64,000 bases of DNA from Hydractinia symbiolongicarpus (GCF_029227915.1 NC_079875.1:372001-436000); one strand, 5' to 3'; numbered from the stretch's first letter, positions 24,092 through 38,849 are shown. Program-made: numbers and translations. The notes: generated by a model from the letters alone, not told the origin.

Positions 24092-27000
24092 TTCGGGATA
24101 TGAGTTTACTCCCTGGGTACTTTCTTTGTGTACTTTGGACTATACGGGCCGAGTCTGGGATTTACGGGAAATCTCGGGTTTTCGTTTGCCGGCGATTAAA
24201 CTTCTTTTATTCAGCGTCTCATCAAAAATGAATACATTTTTGAAAACTACAAGTCTCATGCGATTTAGTGGTGAAAAGATAATTTAAAAAATCGTTCTGG
24301 AAATGAGTTTACTCACAGGGTACTTTCTTTGTATACATTCGACTATACGGGACAAGCCCGGGATTTACGGGAAATCGCGGGTTTTCGTTTGCCGGCGATT
24401 AAGCCTCTTTCATTAAGCGTCTCAATAAAAATGAAAACATTTTTGAAAACTACAAGTCTCATGGGCTTTAGTGGTGAAATAATAATTTAAAAAATCGTTC
24501 GGGAAATGAGTTTACTCCCTGGGTACTTTCTTTGTATACTTTTGACTATACGGGCCGAGTCTGGGATTTACGGGAAATCTCAGGTTTTCGTTTGCCGGCG
24601 ATTAAACTTCTTTTATTCAGCGTCTCATCAAAAATGAATACATTTTTGAAAACTACAAGTCTCATGCGATTTAGTGGTGAAAGGATAATTTAAAAAATCG
24701 TTCTGGAAATGAGTTTACTCACAGGGTACTTTCTTTGTTTACATTCGACTATACGGGACAAGCCTGGGATTTACGGGAAATCTCAGGTTTTCGTTTGCCG
24801 GCGATTAAACTTCTTTTATTCAGCGTCTCATCAAAAATGAATACATTTTTGAAAACTACAAGTCTCATGCGATTTAGTGGTGAAAAGATAATTTAAAAAA
24901 TCGCTCTGGAAATGAGTTTACTCAAAGGGTACTTTCTTTGTTTACATTCGACTATACGGGACAAGCCTGGGATTTACGGGAAATCGCGGGTTTTCGTTTG
25001 CCGGCGAATATACCTCTTTCATTAAACGTCCCAATAAAAATGAAAACAGTTTTGAAAACTACAAGTCTCATGGGCTTTAGTGGTGAAATAATAGTTTCAA
25101 AAATCGTTCGGGAAATGAGTTTACTCCCTGGGTACTTTCTTTGTATACTTTGGACTATACGGGCCGAGTCTGGGATTTACGGGAAATCGCGGGTTTTCGT
25201 TTGCCGGCGATTAAGCCTCTTTCATTAAGCGTCTCAATAAAAATGAAAACATTTTTGAAAACTACAAGTCTCATGCGATTTAGTGGTGAAAAGATAATTT
25301 AAAAAATCGTTCTGGAAATGAGTTTACTCACAGGGTACTTTCTTTGTTTACATTCGACTATACGGGACAAGCCTGGGATTTACGGGAAATCGCGGGTTTT
25401 CGTTTGCCGGCGAATATACCTCTTTCATTAAACGTCCCAATAAAAATAAAAACAGTTTTGAAAACTACAAGTCTCATGGGCTTTAGTGGTGAAATAATAG
25501 TTTAAAAAATCGTTCGGGAAATGAGTTCACTCCCTGGGTACTTTCTTTGTATACTTTGGACTATACGGGCCGAGTCTGGGATTTACGGGAAATCTCGGGT
25601 TTTCGTTTGCCGGCGATTAAACTTCTTTTATTCAGCGTCTCATCAAAAATGAAAACATTTTTAAAAACTACAAGTCTCATGCGATTTAGTGGTGAAAGAT
25701 AATTTAAAAAATCGTTCGGGAAATGAGTTTACTCCCTGGGTACTTTCTTTGTATACTTTTGACTATACGGGCCGAGTCTGGGATTTACGGGAAATCTCAG
25801 GTTTTCGTTTGCCGGCGATTAAACTTCTTTTATTCAGCGTCTCATCAAAAATGAATACATTTTTGAAAACTACAAGTCTCATGCGATTTAGTGGTGAAAG
25901 GATAATTTAAAAAATCGTTCTGGAAATGAGTTTACTCACAGGGTACTTTCTTTGTTTACATTCGACTATACGGGACAAGCCTGGGATTTACGGGAAATCT
26001 CAGGTTTTCGTTTGCCGGCGATTAAACTTCTTTTATTCAGCGTCTCATCAAAAATGAATACATTTTTGAAAACTACAAGTCTCATGCGATTTAGTGGTGA
26101 AAAGATAATTTAAAAAATCGTTCTGGAAATGAGTTTACTCACAGGGTACTTTCTTTGTTTACATTCGACTATACGGGACAAGCCTGGGATTTACGGGAAA
26201 TCGCGGGTTTTCGTTTGCCGGCGAATATACCTCTTTCATTAAACGTCCCAATAAAAATGAAAACAGTTTTGAAAACTACAAGTCTCATGGGCTTTAGTGG
26301 TGAAATAATAGTTTAAAAAATCGTTCGGGAAATGAGTTTACTCCCTGGGTACTTTCTTTGTATACTTTGGACTATACGGGCCGAGTCTGGGATTTACGGG
26401 AAATCGCGGGTTTTCGTTTGCCGGCGATTAAGCCTCTTTCATTAAGCGTCTCAATAAAAATGAAAACATTTTTGAAAACTACAAGTCTCATGCGATTTAG
26501 TGGTGAAAAGATAATTTAAAAAATCGTTCTGGAAATGAGTTAACTCACAGGGTACTTTCTTTGTTTACATTCGACTATACGGGACAAGCCTGGGATTTAC
26601 GGGAAATCGCGGGTTTTCGTTTGCCGGCGAATATACCTCTTTCATTAAACGTCCCAATAAAAATAAAAACAGTTTTGAAAACTACAAGTCTCATGGGCTT
26701 TAGTGGTGAAATAATAGTTTAAAAAATCGTTCGGGAAATGAGTTCACTCCCTCGGTACTTTCTTTGTATACTTTGGACTATACGGGCCGAGTCTGGGATT
26801 TACGGGAAATCTCGGGTTTTCGTTTGCCGGCGATTAAACTTCTTTTATTCAGCGTCTCATCAAAAATGAAAACATTTTTAAAAACTACAAGTCTCATGCG
26901 ATTTAGTGGTGAAAGATAATTTAAAAAATCGTTCTGGAAATGAGTTTACTCACAGGGTACTTTCTTTGTATACATTTGACTATACGGGACAAGCCCGGAA

Positions 27001-27125
27001 TTTACGGGAAATCGCGGGTTTTCGTTTGCCGGCAATTAAACCTCTTTCATTAAGCGTCTCATTAAAAATGAAAACATTTTTGAAAACTACAAGTCTCATT
27101 CGTTCTAGTGGTGCAGAAATAATTT

Positions 27126-29966
27126 GAAAAATCGTTCGGGAAATGAGTTTACTCCCTGGGTACTTTCTTTGTATACTTTTGACTATACGGCCCGGGTCCG
27201 GGAGTTACGGGAAGTCGCGGGTTTTCGTTTGGCGGCGATTAAACTTCTTTTATTCAGCGTCTCATCAAAAATGAAAACATTTTTAAAAACTACAAGTCTC
27301 ATGGGCTTTAGTGGTGAAATAATAATTTAAAAAATCGTTCGGGAAATGAGTTTACTCCCTGGGTACTTTTTTTGTATACTTTTGACTATACGGGCCGAGT
27401 CTGGGATTTGCGGGAAATCTCAGGTTTTCGTTTGCCGGCGATTAAACTTTTTTTATTCAGCGTCTCATCAAAAATGAATACATTTTTGAAAACTACAAGT
27501 CTCATGCGATTTAGTGGTGAAAAGATAATTTAAAAAATCGTTCTGGAAATGAGTTTACTCACAGGGTACTTTCTTTGTTTACATTCGACTATACGGGACA
27601 AGCCTGGGATTTACGGGAAATCGCGGGTTTTCGTTTGCCGGCGATTATACCTCTTTCATTAAACGTCTCAATAAAAATGAAAACATTTTTGAAAACTACA
27701 AGTCTCATGGGCTTTAGTGGTGAAATAATAGTTCAAAAAATCGTTCGGGAAATGAGTTTACTCCCTGGGTACTTTCTTTGTATACTTTTGACTATACGGG
27801 CCGTGTCTGGGATTTACGGGAAATCTCGGGTTTTCGTTTGCCGGCGATTAAACTTCTTTTATTCAGCGTCTCATCAAAAATGAATACATTTTTGAAAACT
27901 ACAAGTCTCATGCGATTTAGTGGTGAAAAGATAATTTAAAAAATCGTTCTGGAAATGAGTTTACTCACAGGGTACTTTCTTTGTATACATTCGACTATAC
28001 GGGACAAGCCCGGGATTTACGGGAAATCGCGGGTTTTCGTTTGCCGGCGATTAAGCCTCTTTCATTAAACGTCCCAATAAAAATAAAAACAGTTTTGAAA
28101 ACTACAAGTCTCATGGGCTTTAGTGGTGAAATAATAGTTTAAAAAATCGTTCGGGAAATGAGTTCACTCCCTCGGTACTTTCTTTGTATACTTTGGACTA
28201 TACGGGCCGAGTCTGGGATTTACGGGAAATCTCGGGTTTTCGTTTGCCGGCGATTAAACTTCTTTTATTCAGCGTCTCATCAAAAATGAAAACATTTTTA
28301 AAAACTGCAAGTCTCATGCGATTTAGTGGTGAAAGATAATTTAAAAAATCGTTCTGGAAATGAGTTTACTCACAGGGTACTTTCTTTGTATACATTTGAC
28401 TATACGGGACAAGCCCGGAATTTACGGGAAATCGCGGGTTTTCGTTTGCCGGCAATTAAACCTCTTTCATTAAGCGTCTCATTAAAAATGAAAACATTTT
28501 TGAAAACTACAAGTCTCATTCGTTCTAGTGGTGCAGAAATAATTTGAAAAATCGTTCGGGAAATGAGTTTACTCCCTGGGTACTTTCTTTGTATACTTTT
28601 GACTATACGGGCCGGGTCCGGGAGTTACGGGAAGTCGCGGGTTTTCGTTTGGCGGCGATTAAACTTCTTTTATTCAGCGTCTCATCAAAAATGAAAACAT
28701 TTTTAAAAACTACAAGTCTCATGGGCTTTAGTGGTGAAATAATAATTTAAAAAATCGTTCGGGAAATGAGTTTACTCCCTGGGTACTTTTTTTGTATACT
28801 TTTGACTATACGGGCCGAGTCTGGGATTTGCGGGAAATCTCAGGTTTTCGTTTGCCGGCGATTAAACTTTTTTTATTCAGCGTCTCATCAAAAATGAATA
28901 CATTTTTGAAAACTACAAGTCTCATGCGATTTAGTGGTGAAAAGATAATTTAAAAAATCGTTCTGGAAATGAGTTTACTCACAGGGTACTTTCTTTGTTT
29001 ACATTCGACTATACGGGACAAGCCTGGGATTTACGGGAAATCGCGGGTTTTCGTTTGCCGGCGATTATACCTCTTTCATTAAACGTCTCAATAAAAATGA
29101 AAACATTTTTGAAAACTACAAGTCTCATGGGCTTTAGTGGTGAAATAATAGTTCAAAAAATCGTTCGGGAAATGAGTTTACTCCCTGGGTACTTTCTTTG
29201 TATACTTTTGACTATACGGGCCGTGTCTGGGATTTACGGGAAATCTCGGGTTTTCGTTTGCCGGCGATTAAACTTCTTTTATTCAGCGTCTCATCAAAAA
29301 TGAATACATTTTTGAAAACTACAAGTCTCATGCGATTTAGTGGTGAAAAGATAATTTAAAAAATCGTTCTGGAAATGAGTTTACTCACAGGGTACTTTCT
29401 TTGTATACATTCGACTATACGGGACAAGCCCGGGATTTACGGGAAATCGCGGGTTTTCGTTTGCCGGCGATTAAGCCTCTTTCATTAAGCGTCTCAATAA
29501 AAATGAAAACATTTTTGAAAACTACAAGTCTCATGGGCTTTAGTGGTGAAATAATAATTTAAAAAATCGTTCGGGAAATGAGTTTACTCCCTGGGTACTT
29601 TCTTTGTATACTTTTGACTATACGGGCCGAGTCTGGGATTTACGGGAAATCTCAGGTTTTCGTTTGCCGGCGATTAAACTTCTTTTATTCAGCGTCTCAT
29701 CAAAAATGAATACATTTTTGAAAACTACAAGTCTCATGCGATTTAGTGGTGAAAGGATAATTTAAAAAATCGTTCTGGAAATGAGTTTACTCACAGGGTA
29801 CTTTCTTTGTTTACATTCGACTATACGGGACAAGCCTGGGATTTACGGGAAATCTCAGGTTTTCGTTTGCCGGCGATTAAACTTCTTTTATTCAGCGTCT
29901 CATCAAAAATGAATACATTTTTGAAAACTACAAGTCTCATTCGTTCTAGTGGTGCAGAAATAATTT
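27126..29966 (+). repeat. 7-mer HOR, two units (1420 and 1421 bp)
   Basis: Units 27126-28545 (g, r, w, r, v, q, s) and 28546-29966 (g, r, w, r, g, r, s) share the start GGGTCCGGGAGTTACGG with TTTGGCGGCGATT, a private G in place of the usual GCCGGCG. The first is one base shorter because it contains the q tail. A third start at 29967 passes into the central 7-mer. At about 28054-28090 the first unit contains a hybrid B monomer that switches from GATTAAGCC to AAACGTCCCAATAAAAATAAAAACAG. Confidence 0.82.
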
Positions 29967-30381
29967 GAAAAATCGTTCGGGAAATGAGTTTACTCCCTGG
30001 GTACTTTCTTTGTATACTTTTGACTATACGCGCCGGGTCCGGGAGTTACGGGAAGTCGCGGGTTTTCGTTTGGCGGCGATTAAACTTCTTTTATTCAGCG
30101 TCTCATCAAAAATGAAAACATTTTTAAAAACTACAAGTCTCATGGGCTTTAGTGGTGAAATAATAATTTAAAAAATCGTTCGGGAAATGAGTTTACTCCC
30201 TGGGTACTTTTTTTGTATACTTTTGACTATACGGGCCGAGTCTGGGATTTGCGGGAAATCTCAGGTTTTCGTTTGCCGGCGATTAAACTTTTTTTATTCA
30301 GCGTCTCATCAAAAATGAATACATTTTTGAAAACTACAAGTCTCATGCGATTTAGTGGTGAAAAGATAATTTAAAAAATCG

Positions 30382-33300
30382 TTCTGGAAATGAGTTTACT
30401 CACAGGGTACTTTCTTTGTTTACATTCGACTATACGGGACAAGCCTGGGATTTACGGGAAATCGCGGGTTTTCGTTTGCCGGCGATTATACCTCTTTCAT
30501 TAAACGTCTCAATAAAAATGAAAACATTTTTGAAAACTACAAGTCTCATGGGCTTTAGTGGTGAAATAATAGTTCAAAAAATCGTTCGGGAAATGAGTTT
30601 ACTCCCTGGGTACTTTCTTTGTATACTTTTGACTATACGGGCCGTGTCTGGGATTTACGGGAAATCTCGGGTTTTCGTTTGCCGGCGATTAAACTTCTTT
30701 TATTCAGTGTCTCATCAAAAATGAATACATTTTTGAAAACTACAAGTCTCATGCGATTTAGTGGTGAAAAGATAATTTAAAAAATCGTTCTGGAAATGAG
30801 TTTACTCACAGGGTACTTTCTTTGTATACATTCGACTATACGGGACAAGCCCGGGATTTACGGGAAATCGCGGGTTTTCGTTTGCCGGCGATTAAGCCTC
30901 TTTCATTAAGCGTCTCAATAAAAATGAAAACATTTTTGAAAACTACAAGTCTCATGGGCTTTAGTGGTGAAATAATAATTTAAAAAATCGTTCGGGAAAT
31001 GAGTTTACTCCCTGGGTACTTTCTTTGTATACTTTTGACTATACGGGCCGAGTCTGGGATTTACGGGAAATCTCAGGTTTTCGTTTGCCGGCAATTAAAC
31101 TTCTTTTATTCAGCGTCTCATCAAAAATGAATACATTTTTGAAAACTACAAGTCTCATGCGATTTAGTGGTGAAAGGATAATTTAAAAAATCGTTCTGGA
31201 AATGAGTTTACTCACAGGGTACTTTCTTTGTTTACATTAGACTATACGGGACAAGCCTGGGATTTACGGGAAATCTCAGGTTTTCGTTTGCCGGCGATTA
31301 AACTTCTTTTATTCAGCGTCTCATCAAAAATGAATACATTTTTGAAAACTACAAGTCTCATGCGATTTAGTGGTGAAAAGATAATTTAAAAAATCGTTCT
31401 GGAAATGAGTTTACTCACAGGGTACTTTCTTTGTTTACATTCGACTATACGGGACAAGCCTGGGATTTACGGGAAATCGCGGGTTTTCGTTTGCCGGCGA
31501 ATATACCTCTTTCATTAAACGTCCCAATAAAAATGAAAACAGTTTTGAAAACTACAAGTCTCATGGGCTTTAGTGGTGAAATAATAGTTTAAAAAATCGT
31601 TCGGGAAATGAGTTTACTCCCTGGGTACTTTCTTTGTATACTTTGGACTATACGGGCCGAGTCTGGGATTTACGGGAAATCTCGGGTTTTCGTTTGCCGG
31701 CGATTAAACTTCTTTTATTCAGCGTCTCATCAAAAATGAATACATTTTTGAAAACTACAAGTCTCATGCGATTTAGTGGTGAAAAGATAATTTAAAAAAT
31801 CGTTCTAGAAATGAGTTTACTCACAGGGTACTTTCTTTGTTTACATTCGACTATACGGGACAAGCCTGGGATTTACGGGAAATCGCGGGTTTTCGTTTGC
31901 CGGCGATTATACCTCTTTCATTAAACGTCTCAATAAAAATGAAAACATTTTTGAAAACTACAAGTCTCATGGGCTTTAGTGGTGAAATAATAGTTCAAAA
32001 AATCGTTCGGGAAATGAGTTTACTCCCTGGGTACTTTCTTTGTATACTTTTGACTATACGGGCTGAGTCTGGGATTTACGGGAAATCTCGGGTTTTCGTT
32101 TGCCGGCGATTAAACTTCTTTTATTCAGTGTCTCATCAAAAATGAATACCTTTTTGAAAACTACAAGTCTCATGCGATTTAGTGGTGAAAAGATAATTTA
32201 AAAAATCGTTCTGGAAATGAGTTTACTCACAGGGTACTTTCTTTGTATACATTCGACTATACGGGACAAGCCCGGGATTTACGGGAAATCGCGGGTTTTC
32301 GTTTGCCGGCGATTAAGCCTCTTTCATTAAGCGTCTCAATAAAAATGAAAACATTTTTGAAAACTACAAGTCTCATGGGCTTTAGTGGTGAAATAATAAT
32401 TTAAAAAATCGTTCGGGAAATGAGTTTACTCCCTGGGTACTTTCTTTGTATACTTTTGACTATACGGGCCGAGTCTGGGATTTACGGGAAATCTCAGGTT
32501 TTCGTTTGCCGGCGATTAAACTTCTTTTATTCAGCGTCTCATCAAAAATGAATACATTTTTGAAAACTACAAGTCTCATGCGATTTAGTGGTGAAAAGAT
32601 AATTTAAAAAATCGTTCTGGAAATGAGTTTACTCACAGGGTACTTTCTTTGTTTACATTCGACTATACGGGACAAGCCTGGGATTTACGGGAAATCTCAG
32701 GTTTTCGTTTGCCGGCGATTAAACTTCTTTTATTCAGCGTCTCATCAAAAATGAATACATTTTTGAAAACTACATGTCTCATGCGATTTAGTGGTGAAAA
32801 GATAATTTAAAAAATCGTTCTGGAAATGAGTTTACTCACAGGGTACTTTCTTTGTTTACATTCGACTATACGGGACAAGCCTGGGATTTACGGGAAATCG
32901 CGGGTTTTCGTTTGCCGGCGAATATACCTCTTTCATTAAACGTCCCAATAAAAATGAAAACAGTTTTGAAAACTACAAGTCTCATGGGCTTTAGTGGTGA
33001 AATAATAGTTTAAAAAATCGTTCGGGATATGAGTTTACTCCCTGGGTACTTTCTTTGTATACTTTGGACTATACGGGCCGAGTCTGGGATTTACGGGAAA
33101 TCTCGGGTTTTCGTTTGCCGGCGATTAAACTTCTTTTATTCAGCGTCTCATCAAAAATGAATACATTTTTGAAAACTACAAGTCTCATGCGATTTAGTGG
33201 TGAAAAGATAATTTAAAAAATCGTTCTGGAAATGAGTTTACTCACAGGGTACTTTCTTTGTATACATTCGACTATACGGGACAAGCCCGGGATTTACGGA

Positions 33301-33977
33301 AAATCGCGGGTTTTCGTTTGCCGGCGATTAAGCCTCTTTCATTAAGCGTCTCAAAAAAAATGAAAACATTTTTGAAAACTACAAGTCTCATGGGCTTTAG
33401 TGGTGAAATAATAATTTAAAAAATCGTTCGGGAAATGAGTTTACTCCCTGGGTACTTTCTTTGTATACTTTTGACTATACGGGCCGAGTCTGGGATTTAC
33501 GGGAAATCTCAGGTTTTCGTTTGCCGGCGATTAAACTTCTTTTATTCAGCGTCTCATCAAAAATGAATACATTTTTGAAAACTACAAGTCTCATGCGATT
33601 TAGTGGTGAAAGGATAATTTAAAAAATCGTTCTGGAAATGAGTTTACTCACAGGGTACTTTCTTTGTTTACATTCGACTATACGGGACAAGCCTGGGATT
33701 TACGGGAAATCTCAGGTTTTCGTTTGCCGGCGATTAAACATCTTTTATTCAGCGTCTCATCAAAAATGAATACATTTTTGAAAACTACAAGTCTCATGCG
33801 ACTTAGTGGTGAAAAGATAATTTAAAAAATCGTTCTGGAAATGAGTTTACTCACAGGGTACTTTCTTTGTTTACATTCGACTATACGGGACAAGCCTGGG
33901 ATTTACGGGAAATCGCGGGTTTTCGTTTGCCGGCGAATATACCTCTTTCATTAAACGTCCCAATAAAAATGAAAACA
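30382..33977 (+). repeat. Central 7-mer HOR (1421 bp), homogenised
   Basis: Units begin at 30382 and 31803 with order w, r, g, r, r, v, r. From about 33224 a following partial unit lacks the w and r monomers and resumes at g. Neighbouring copies differ by scattered single bases only (for example CAGTGTCTCAT versus CAGCGTCTCAT, and ATTAGACTATACG near 31237), so this is among the most homogeneous parts of the window. Confidence 0.85.
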
Positions 33978-36413
33978 GTTTTGAAAACTACAAGTCTCAT
34001 GGGCTTTAGTGGTGAAATAATAGTTTAAAAAATCGTTCGGGAAATGAGTTTACTCCCTGGGTACTTTCTTTGTATACTTTGGACTATACGGGCCGAGTCT
34101 GGGATTTACGGGAAATCTCGGGTTTTCGTTTGCCGGCGATTAAACTTCTTTTATTCAGCGTCTCATCAAAAATGAATACATTTTTGAAAACTACAAGTCT
34201 CATGCGATTTAGTGGTGAAATAATAGTTCAAAAAATCGTTCGGGAAATGAGTTTACTCCCTGGGTACTTTCTTTGTATACTTTTGACTATACGGGCCGAG
34301 TCTGGGATTTACGGGAAATCTCGGGTTTTCGTTTGCCGGCGATTAAACTTCTTTTATTCAGTGTCTCATCAAAAATGAATACATTTTTAAAAACTACAAG
34401 TCTCATGCGATTTAGTGGTGAAAAGATAATTTAAAAAATCGTTCTGGAAATGAGTTTACTCACAGGGTACTTTCTTTGTATACATTCGACTATACGGGAC
34501 AAGCCCGGGATTTACGGGATATCGCGGGTTTTCGTTTGCCGGCGATTAAACTTCTTTTATTCAGCGTCTCATCAAAAATGAATACATTTTTGAAAACTAC
34601 AAGTCTCATGCGATTTAGTGGTGAAAAGATAATTTAAAAAATCGTTCTGGAAATGAGTTTACTCACAGGGTACTTTCTTTGTTTACATTCGACTATACGG
34701 GACAAGCCTGGGATTTACGGGAAATCGCGGGTTTTCGTTTGCCGGCGATTATACCTCTTTCATTAAACGTCCCAATAAAAATGAAAACAGTTTTGAAAAC
34801 TACAAGTCTCATGGGCTTTAGTGGTGAAATAATAGTTTAAAAAATCGTTCGGGAAATGAGTTTACTCCCTGGGTACTTTCTTTGTATACTTTGGACTATA
34901 CGGGCCGAGTCTGGGATTTACGGGAAATCTCGGGTTTTCGTTTGCCGGCGATTAAACTTCTTTTATTCAGCGTCTCATCAAAAATGAATACATTTTTGAA
35001 AACTACAAGTCTCATGCGATTTAGTGGTGAAATAATAGTTCAAAAAATCGTTCGGGAAATGAGTTTACTCCCTGGGTACTTTCTTTGTATACTTTTGACT
35101 ATACGGGCCGAGTCTGGGATTTACGGGAAATCTCGGGTTTTCGTTTGCCGGCGATTAAACTTCTTTTATTCAGTGTCTCATCAAAAATGAATACATTTTT
35201 GAAAACTACAAGTCTCATGCGATTTAGTGGTGAAAAGATAATTTAAAAAATCGTTCTGGAAATGAGTTTACTCACAGGGTACTTTCTTTGTATACATTCG
35301 ACTATACGGGACAAGCCCGGGATTTACGGGAAATCGCGGGTTTTCGTTTGCCGGCGATTAAGCCTCTTTCATTAAGCGTCTCAATAAAAATGAAAACATT
35401 GTTGAAAACTACAAGTCTCATGGGCTTTAGTGGTGAAATAATAATTTAAAAAATCGTTCGGGAAATGAGTTTACTCCCTGGGTACTTTCTTTGTATACTT
35501 TTGACTATACGGGCCGAGTCTGGGATTTACGGGAAATCTCAGGTTTTCGTTTGCCGGCGATTAAACTTCTTTTATTCAGCGTCTCATCAAAAATGAATAC
35601 ATTTTTGAAAACTACAAGTCTCATGCGATTTAGTGGTGAAAAGATAATTTAAAAAATCGTTCTGGAAATGAGTTTACTCACAGGGTACTTTCTTTGTTTA
35701 CATTCGACTATACGGGACAAGCCTGGGATTTACGGGAAATCTCAGGTTTTCGTTTGCCGGCGATTAAACTTCTTTTATTCAGCGTCTCATCAAAAATGAA
35801 TACATTTTTGAAAACTACAAGTCTCATGCGATTTAGTGGTGAAAAGATAATTTAAAAAATCGTTCTGGAAATGAGTTTACTCACAGGGTACTTTCTTTGT
35901 TTACATTCGACTATCCGGGACAAGCCTGGGATTGACGGGAAATCGCGGGTTTTCGTTTGCCGGCGAATATACCTCTTTCATTAAACGTCCCAATAAAAAT
36001 GAAAACACTTTTGAAAACTACAAGTCTCATGGGCTTTAGTGGTAAAATAATAGTTTAAAAAATCGTTCGGGATATGAGTTTACTCCCTGGGTACTTTCTT
36101 TGTATACTTTGGACTATACGGGCCGAGTCTGGGATTTACGGGAAATCTCGGGTTTTCGTTTGCCGGCGATTAAACTTCTTTTATTCAGCGTCTCATCAAA
36201 AATGAATACATTTTTGAAAACTACAAGTCTCATGCGATTTAGTGGTGAAAAGATAATTTAAAAAATCGTTCTGGAAATGAGTTTACTCACAGGGTACTTT
36301 CTTTGTTTACATTCGACTATACGGGACAAGCCTGGGATTTACGGGAAATCGCGGGTTTTCGTTTGCCGGCGATTATACCTCTTTCATTAAACGTCTCAAT
36401 AAAAATGAAAACA
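33978..36413 (+). repeat. 2436-bp tandem duplication (12-mer), copy 1
   Basis: Rare markers recur exactly 2436 bp (12 x 203) apart: ACATTGTTGAAAAC (GTTG at 35401 and 37837), CTATCCGGGACAAG (35911 and 38347), ATTGACGGG, AAAACACTTTTG (36001 and 38437 regions) and GGTAAAATAATAG. The left limit is set by ACAGTTTTG at 33977 against ACATTTTTG at 36413. I saw one clear private change in this copy, T at 34520 (CGGGATATCG) versus A at 36956. The copy contains two monomers with an r-to-w hybrid tail (GCGATTTAGTGGTGAAATAA then TAGTTCAAAA). Confidence 0.9.
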
Positions 36414-38849
36414 TTTTTGAAAACTACAAGTCTCATGGGCTTTAGTGGTGAAATAATAGTTTAAAAAATCGTTCGGGAAATGAGTTTACTCCCTGGGTAC
36501 TTTCTTTGTATACTTTGGACTATACGGGCCGAGTCTGGGATTTACGGGAAATCTCGGGTTTTCGTTTGCCGGCGATTAAACTTCTTTTATTCAGCGTCTC
36601 ATCAAAAATGAATACATTTTTGAAAACTACAAGTCTCATGCGATTTAGTGGTGAAATAATAGTTCAAAAAATCGTTCGGGAAATGAGTTTACTCCCTGGG
36701 TACTTTCTTTGTATACTTTTGACTATACGGGCCGAGTCTGGGATTTACGGGAAATCTCGGGTTTTCGTTTGCCGGCGATTAAACTTCTTTTATTCAGTGT
36801 CTCATCAAAAATGAATACATTTTTAAAAACTACAAGTCTCATGCGATTTAGTGGTGAAAAGATAATTTAAAAAATCGTTCTGGAAATGAGTTTACTCACA
36901 GGGTACTTTCTTTGTATACATTCGACTATACGGGACAAGCCCGGGATTTACGGGAAATCGCGGGTTTTCGTTTGCCGGCGATTAAACTTCTTTTATTCAG
37001 CGTCTCATCAAAAATGAATACATTTTTGAAAACTACAAGTCTCATGCGATTTAGTGGTGAAAAGATAATTTAAAAAATCGTTCTGGAAATGAGTTTACTC
37101 ACAGGGTACTTTCTTTGTTTACATTCGACTATACGGGACAAGCCTGGGATTTACGGGAAATCGCGGGTTTTCGTTTGCCGGCGATTATACCTCTTTCATT
37201 AAACGTCCCAATAAAAATGAAAACAGTTTTGAAAACTACAAGTCTCATGGGCTTTAGTGGTGAAATAATAGTTTAAAAAATCGTTCGGGAAATGAGTTTA
37301 CTCCCTGGGTACTTTCTTTGTATACTTTGGACTATACGGGCCGAGTCTGGGATTTACGGGAAATCTCGGGTTTTCGTTTGCCGGCGATTAAACTTCTTTT
37401 ATTCAGCGTCTCATCAAAAATGAATACATTTTTGAAAACTACAAGTCTCATGCGATTTAGTGGTGAAATAATAGTTCAAAAAATCGTTCGGGAAATGAGT
37501 TTACTCCCTGGGTACTTTCTTTGTATACTTTTGACTATACGGGCCGAGTCTGGGATTTACGGGAAATCTCGGGTTTTCGTTTGCCGGCGATTAAACTTCT
37601 TTTATTCAGTGTCTCATCAAAAATGAATACATTTTTGAAAACTACAAGTCTCATGCGATTTAGTGGTGAAAAGATAATTTAAAAAATCGTTCTGGAAATG
37701 AGTTTACTCACAGGGTACTTTCTTTGTATACATTCGACTATACGGGACAAGCCCGGGATTTACGGGAAATCGCGGGTTTTCGTTTGCCGGCGATTAAGCC
37801 TCTTTCATTAAGCGTCTCAATAAAAATGAAAACATTGTTGAAAACTACAAGTCTCATGGGCTTTAGTGGTGAAATAATAATTTAAAAAATCGTTCGGGAA
37901 ATGAGTTTACTCCCTGGGTACTTTCTTTGTATACTTTTGACTATACGGGCCGAGTCTGGGATTTACGGGAAATCTCAGGTTTTCGTTTGCCGGCGATTAA
38001 ACTTCTTTTATTCAGCGTCTCATCAAAAATGAATACATTTTTGAAAACTACAAGTCTCATGCGATTTAGTGGTGAAAAGATAATTTAAAAAATCGTTCTG
38101 GAAATGAGTTTACTCACAGGGTACTTTCTTTGTTTACATTCGACTATACGGGACAAGCCTGGGATTTACGGGAAATCTCAGGTTTTCGTTTGCCGGCGAT
38201 TAAACTTCTTTTATTCAGCGTCTCATCAAAAATGAATACATTTTTGAAAACTACAAGTCTCATGCGATTTAGTGGTGAAAAGATAATTTAAAAAATCGTT
38301 CTGGAAATGAGTTTACTCACAGGGTACTTTCTTTGTTTACATTCGACTATCCGGGACAAGCCTGGGATTGACGGGAAATCGCGGGTTTTCGTTTGCCGGC
38401 GAATATACCTCTTTCATTAAACGTCCCAATAAAAATGAAAACACTTTTGAAAACTACAAGTCTCATGGGCTTTAGTGGTAAAATAATAGTTTAAAAAATC
38501 GTTCGGGATATGAGTTTACTCCCTGGGTACTTTCTTTGTATACTTTGGACTATACGGGCCGAGTCTGGGATTTACGGGAAATCTCGGGTTTTCGTTTGCC
38601 GGCGATTAAACTTCTTTTATTCAGCGTCTCATCAAAAATGAATACATTTTTGAAAACTACAAGTCTCATGCGATTTAGTGGTGAAAAGATAATTTAAAAA
38701 ATCGTTCTGGAAATGAGTTTACTCACAGGGTACTTTCTTTGTTTACATTCGACTATACGGGACAAGCCTGGGATTTACGGGAAATCGCGGGTTTTCGTTT
38801 GCCGGCGATTATACCTCTTTCATTAAACGTCTCAATAAAAATGAAAACA
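36414..38849 (+). repeat. 2436-bp tandem duplication (12-mer), copy 2
   Basis: This is the second copy, directly adjoining the first. Identity with copy 1 continues a little past the unit end, up to 38897, and breaks at 38898, where C replaces T (AGTTCA against AGTTTA at 36462). The near-absence of differences indicates a very recent unequal exchange or replication slippage event, or a possible assembly duplication. Confidence 0.9.

Larger units (their letters stand above)
20025..27125 (+). repeat. Rearranged HOR region with central 7-mers
   Basis: This region mixes partial 10-mer units with 7-mers. A clean 7-mer of 1421 bp (w, r, g, r, r, v, r) occupies 21656-23076. A longer variant follows at 23077-24903 (1827 bp, 9 monomers). 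Irregular joins occur: near 20634 a g tail is followed by a B-like head (GTTTTGGAAATG), and near 25702 a q tail is followed by an A head (GTTCGGGAAATG). Near 25095 the v tail reads AGTTTCAAAAATCG. No non-satellite sequence is present. Confidence 0.8.
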
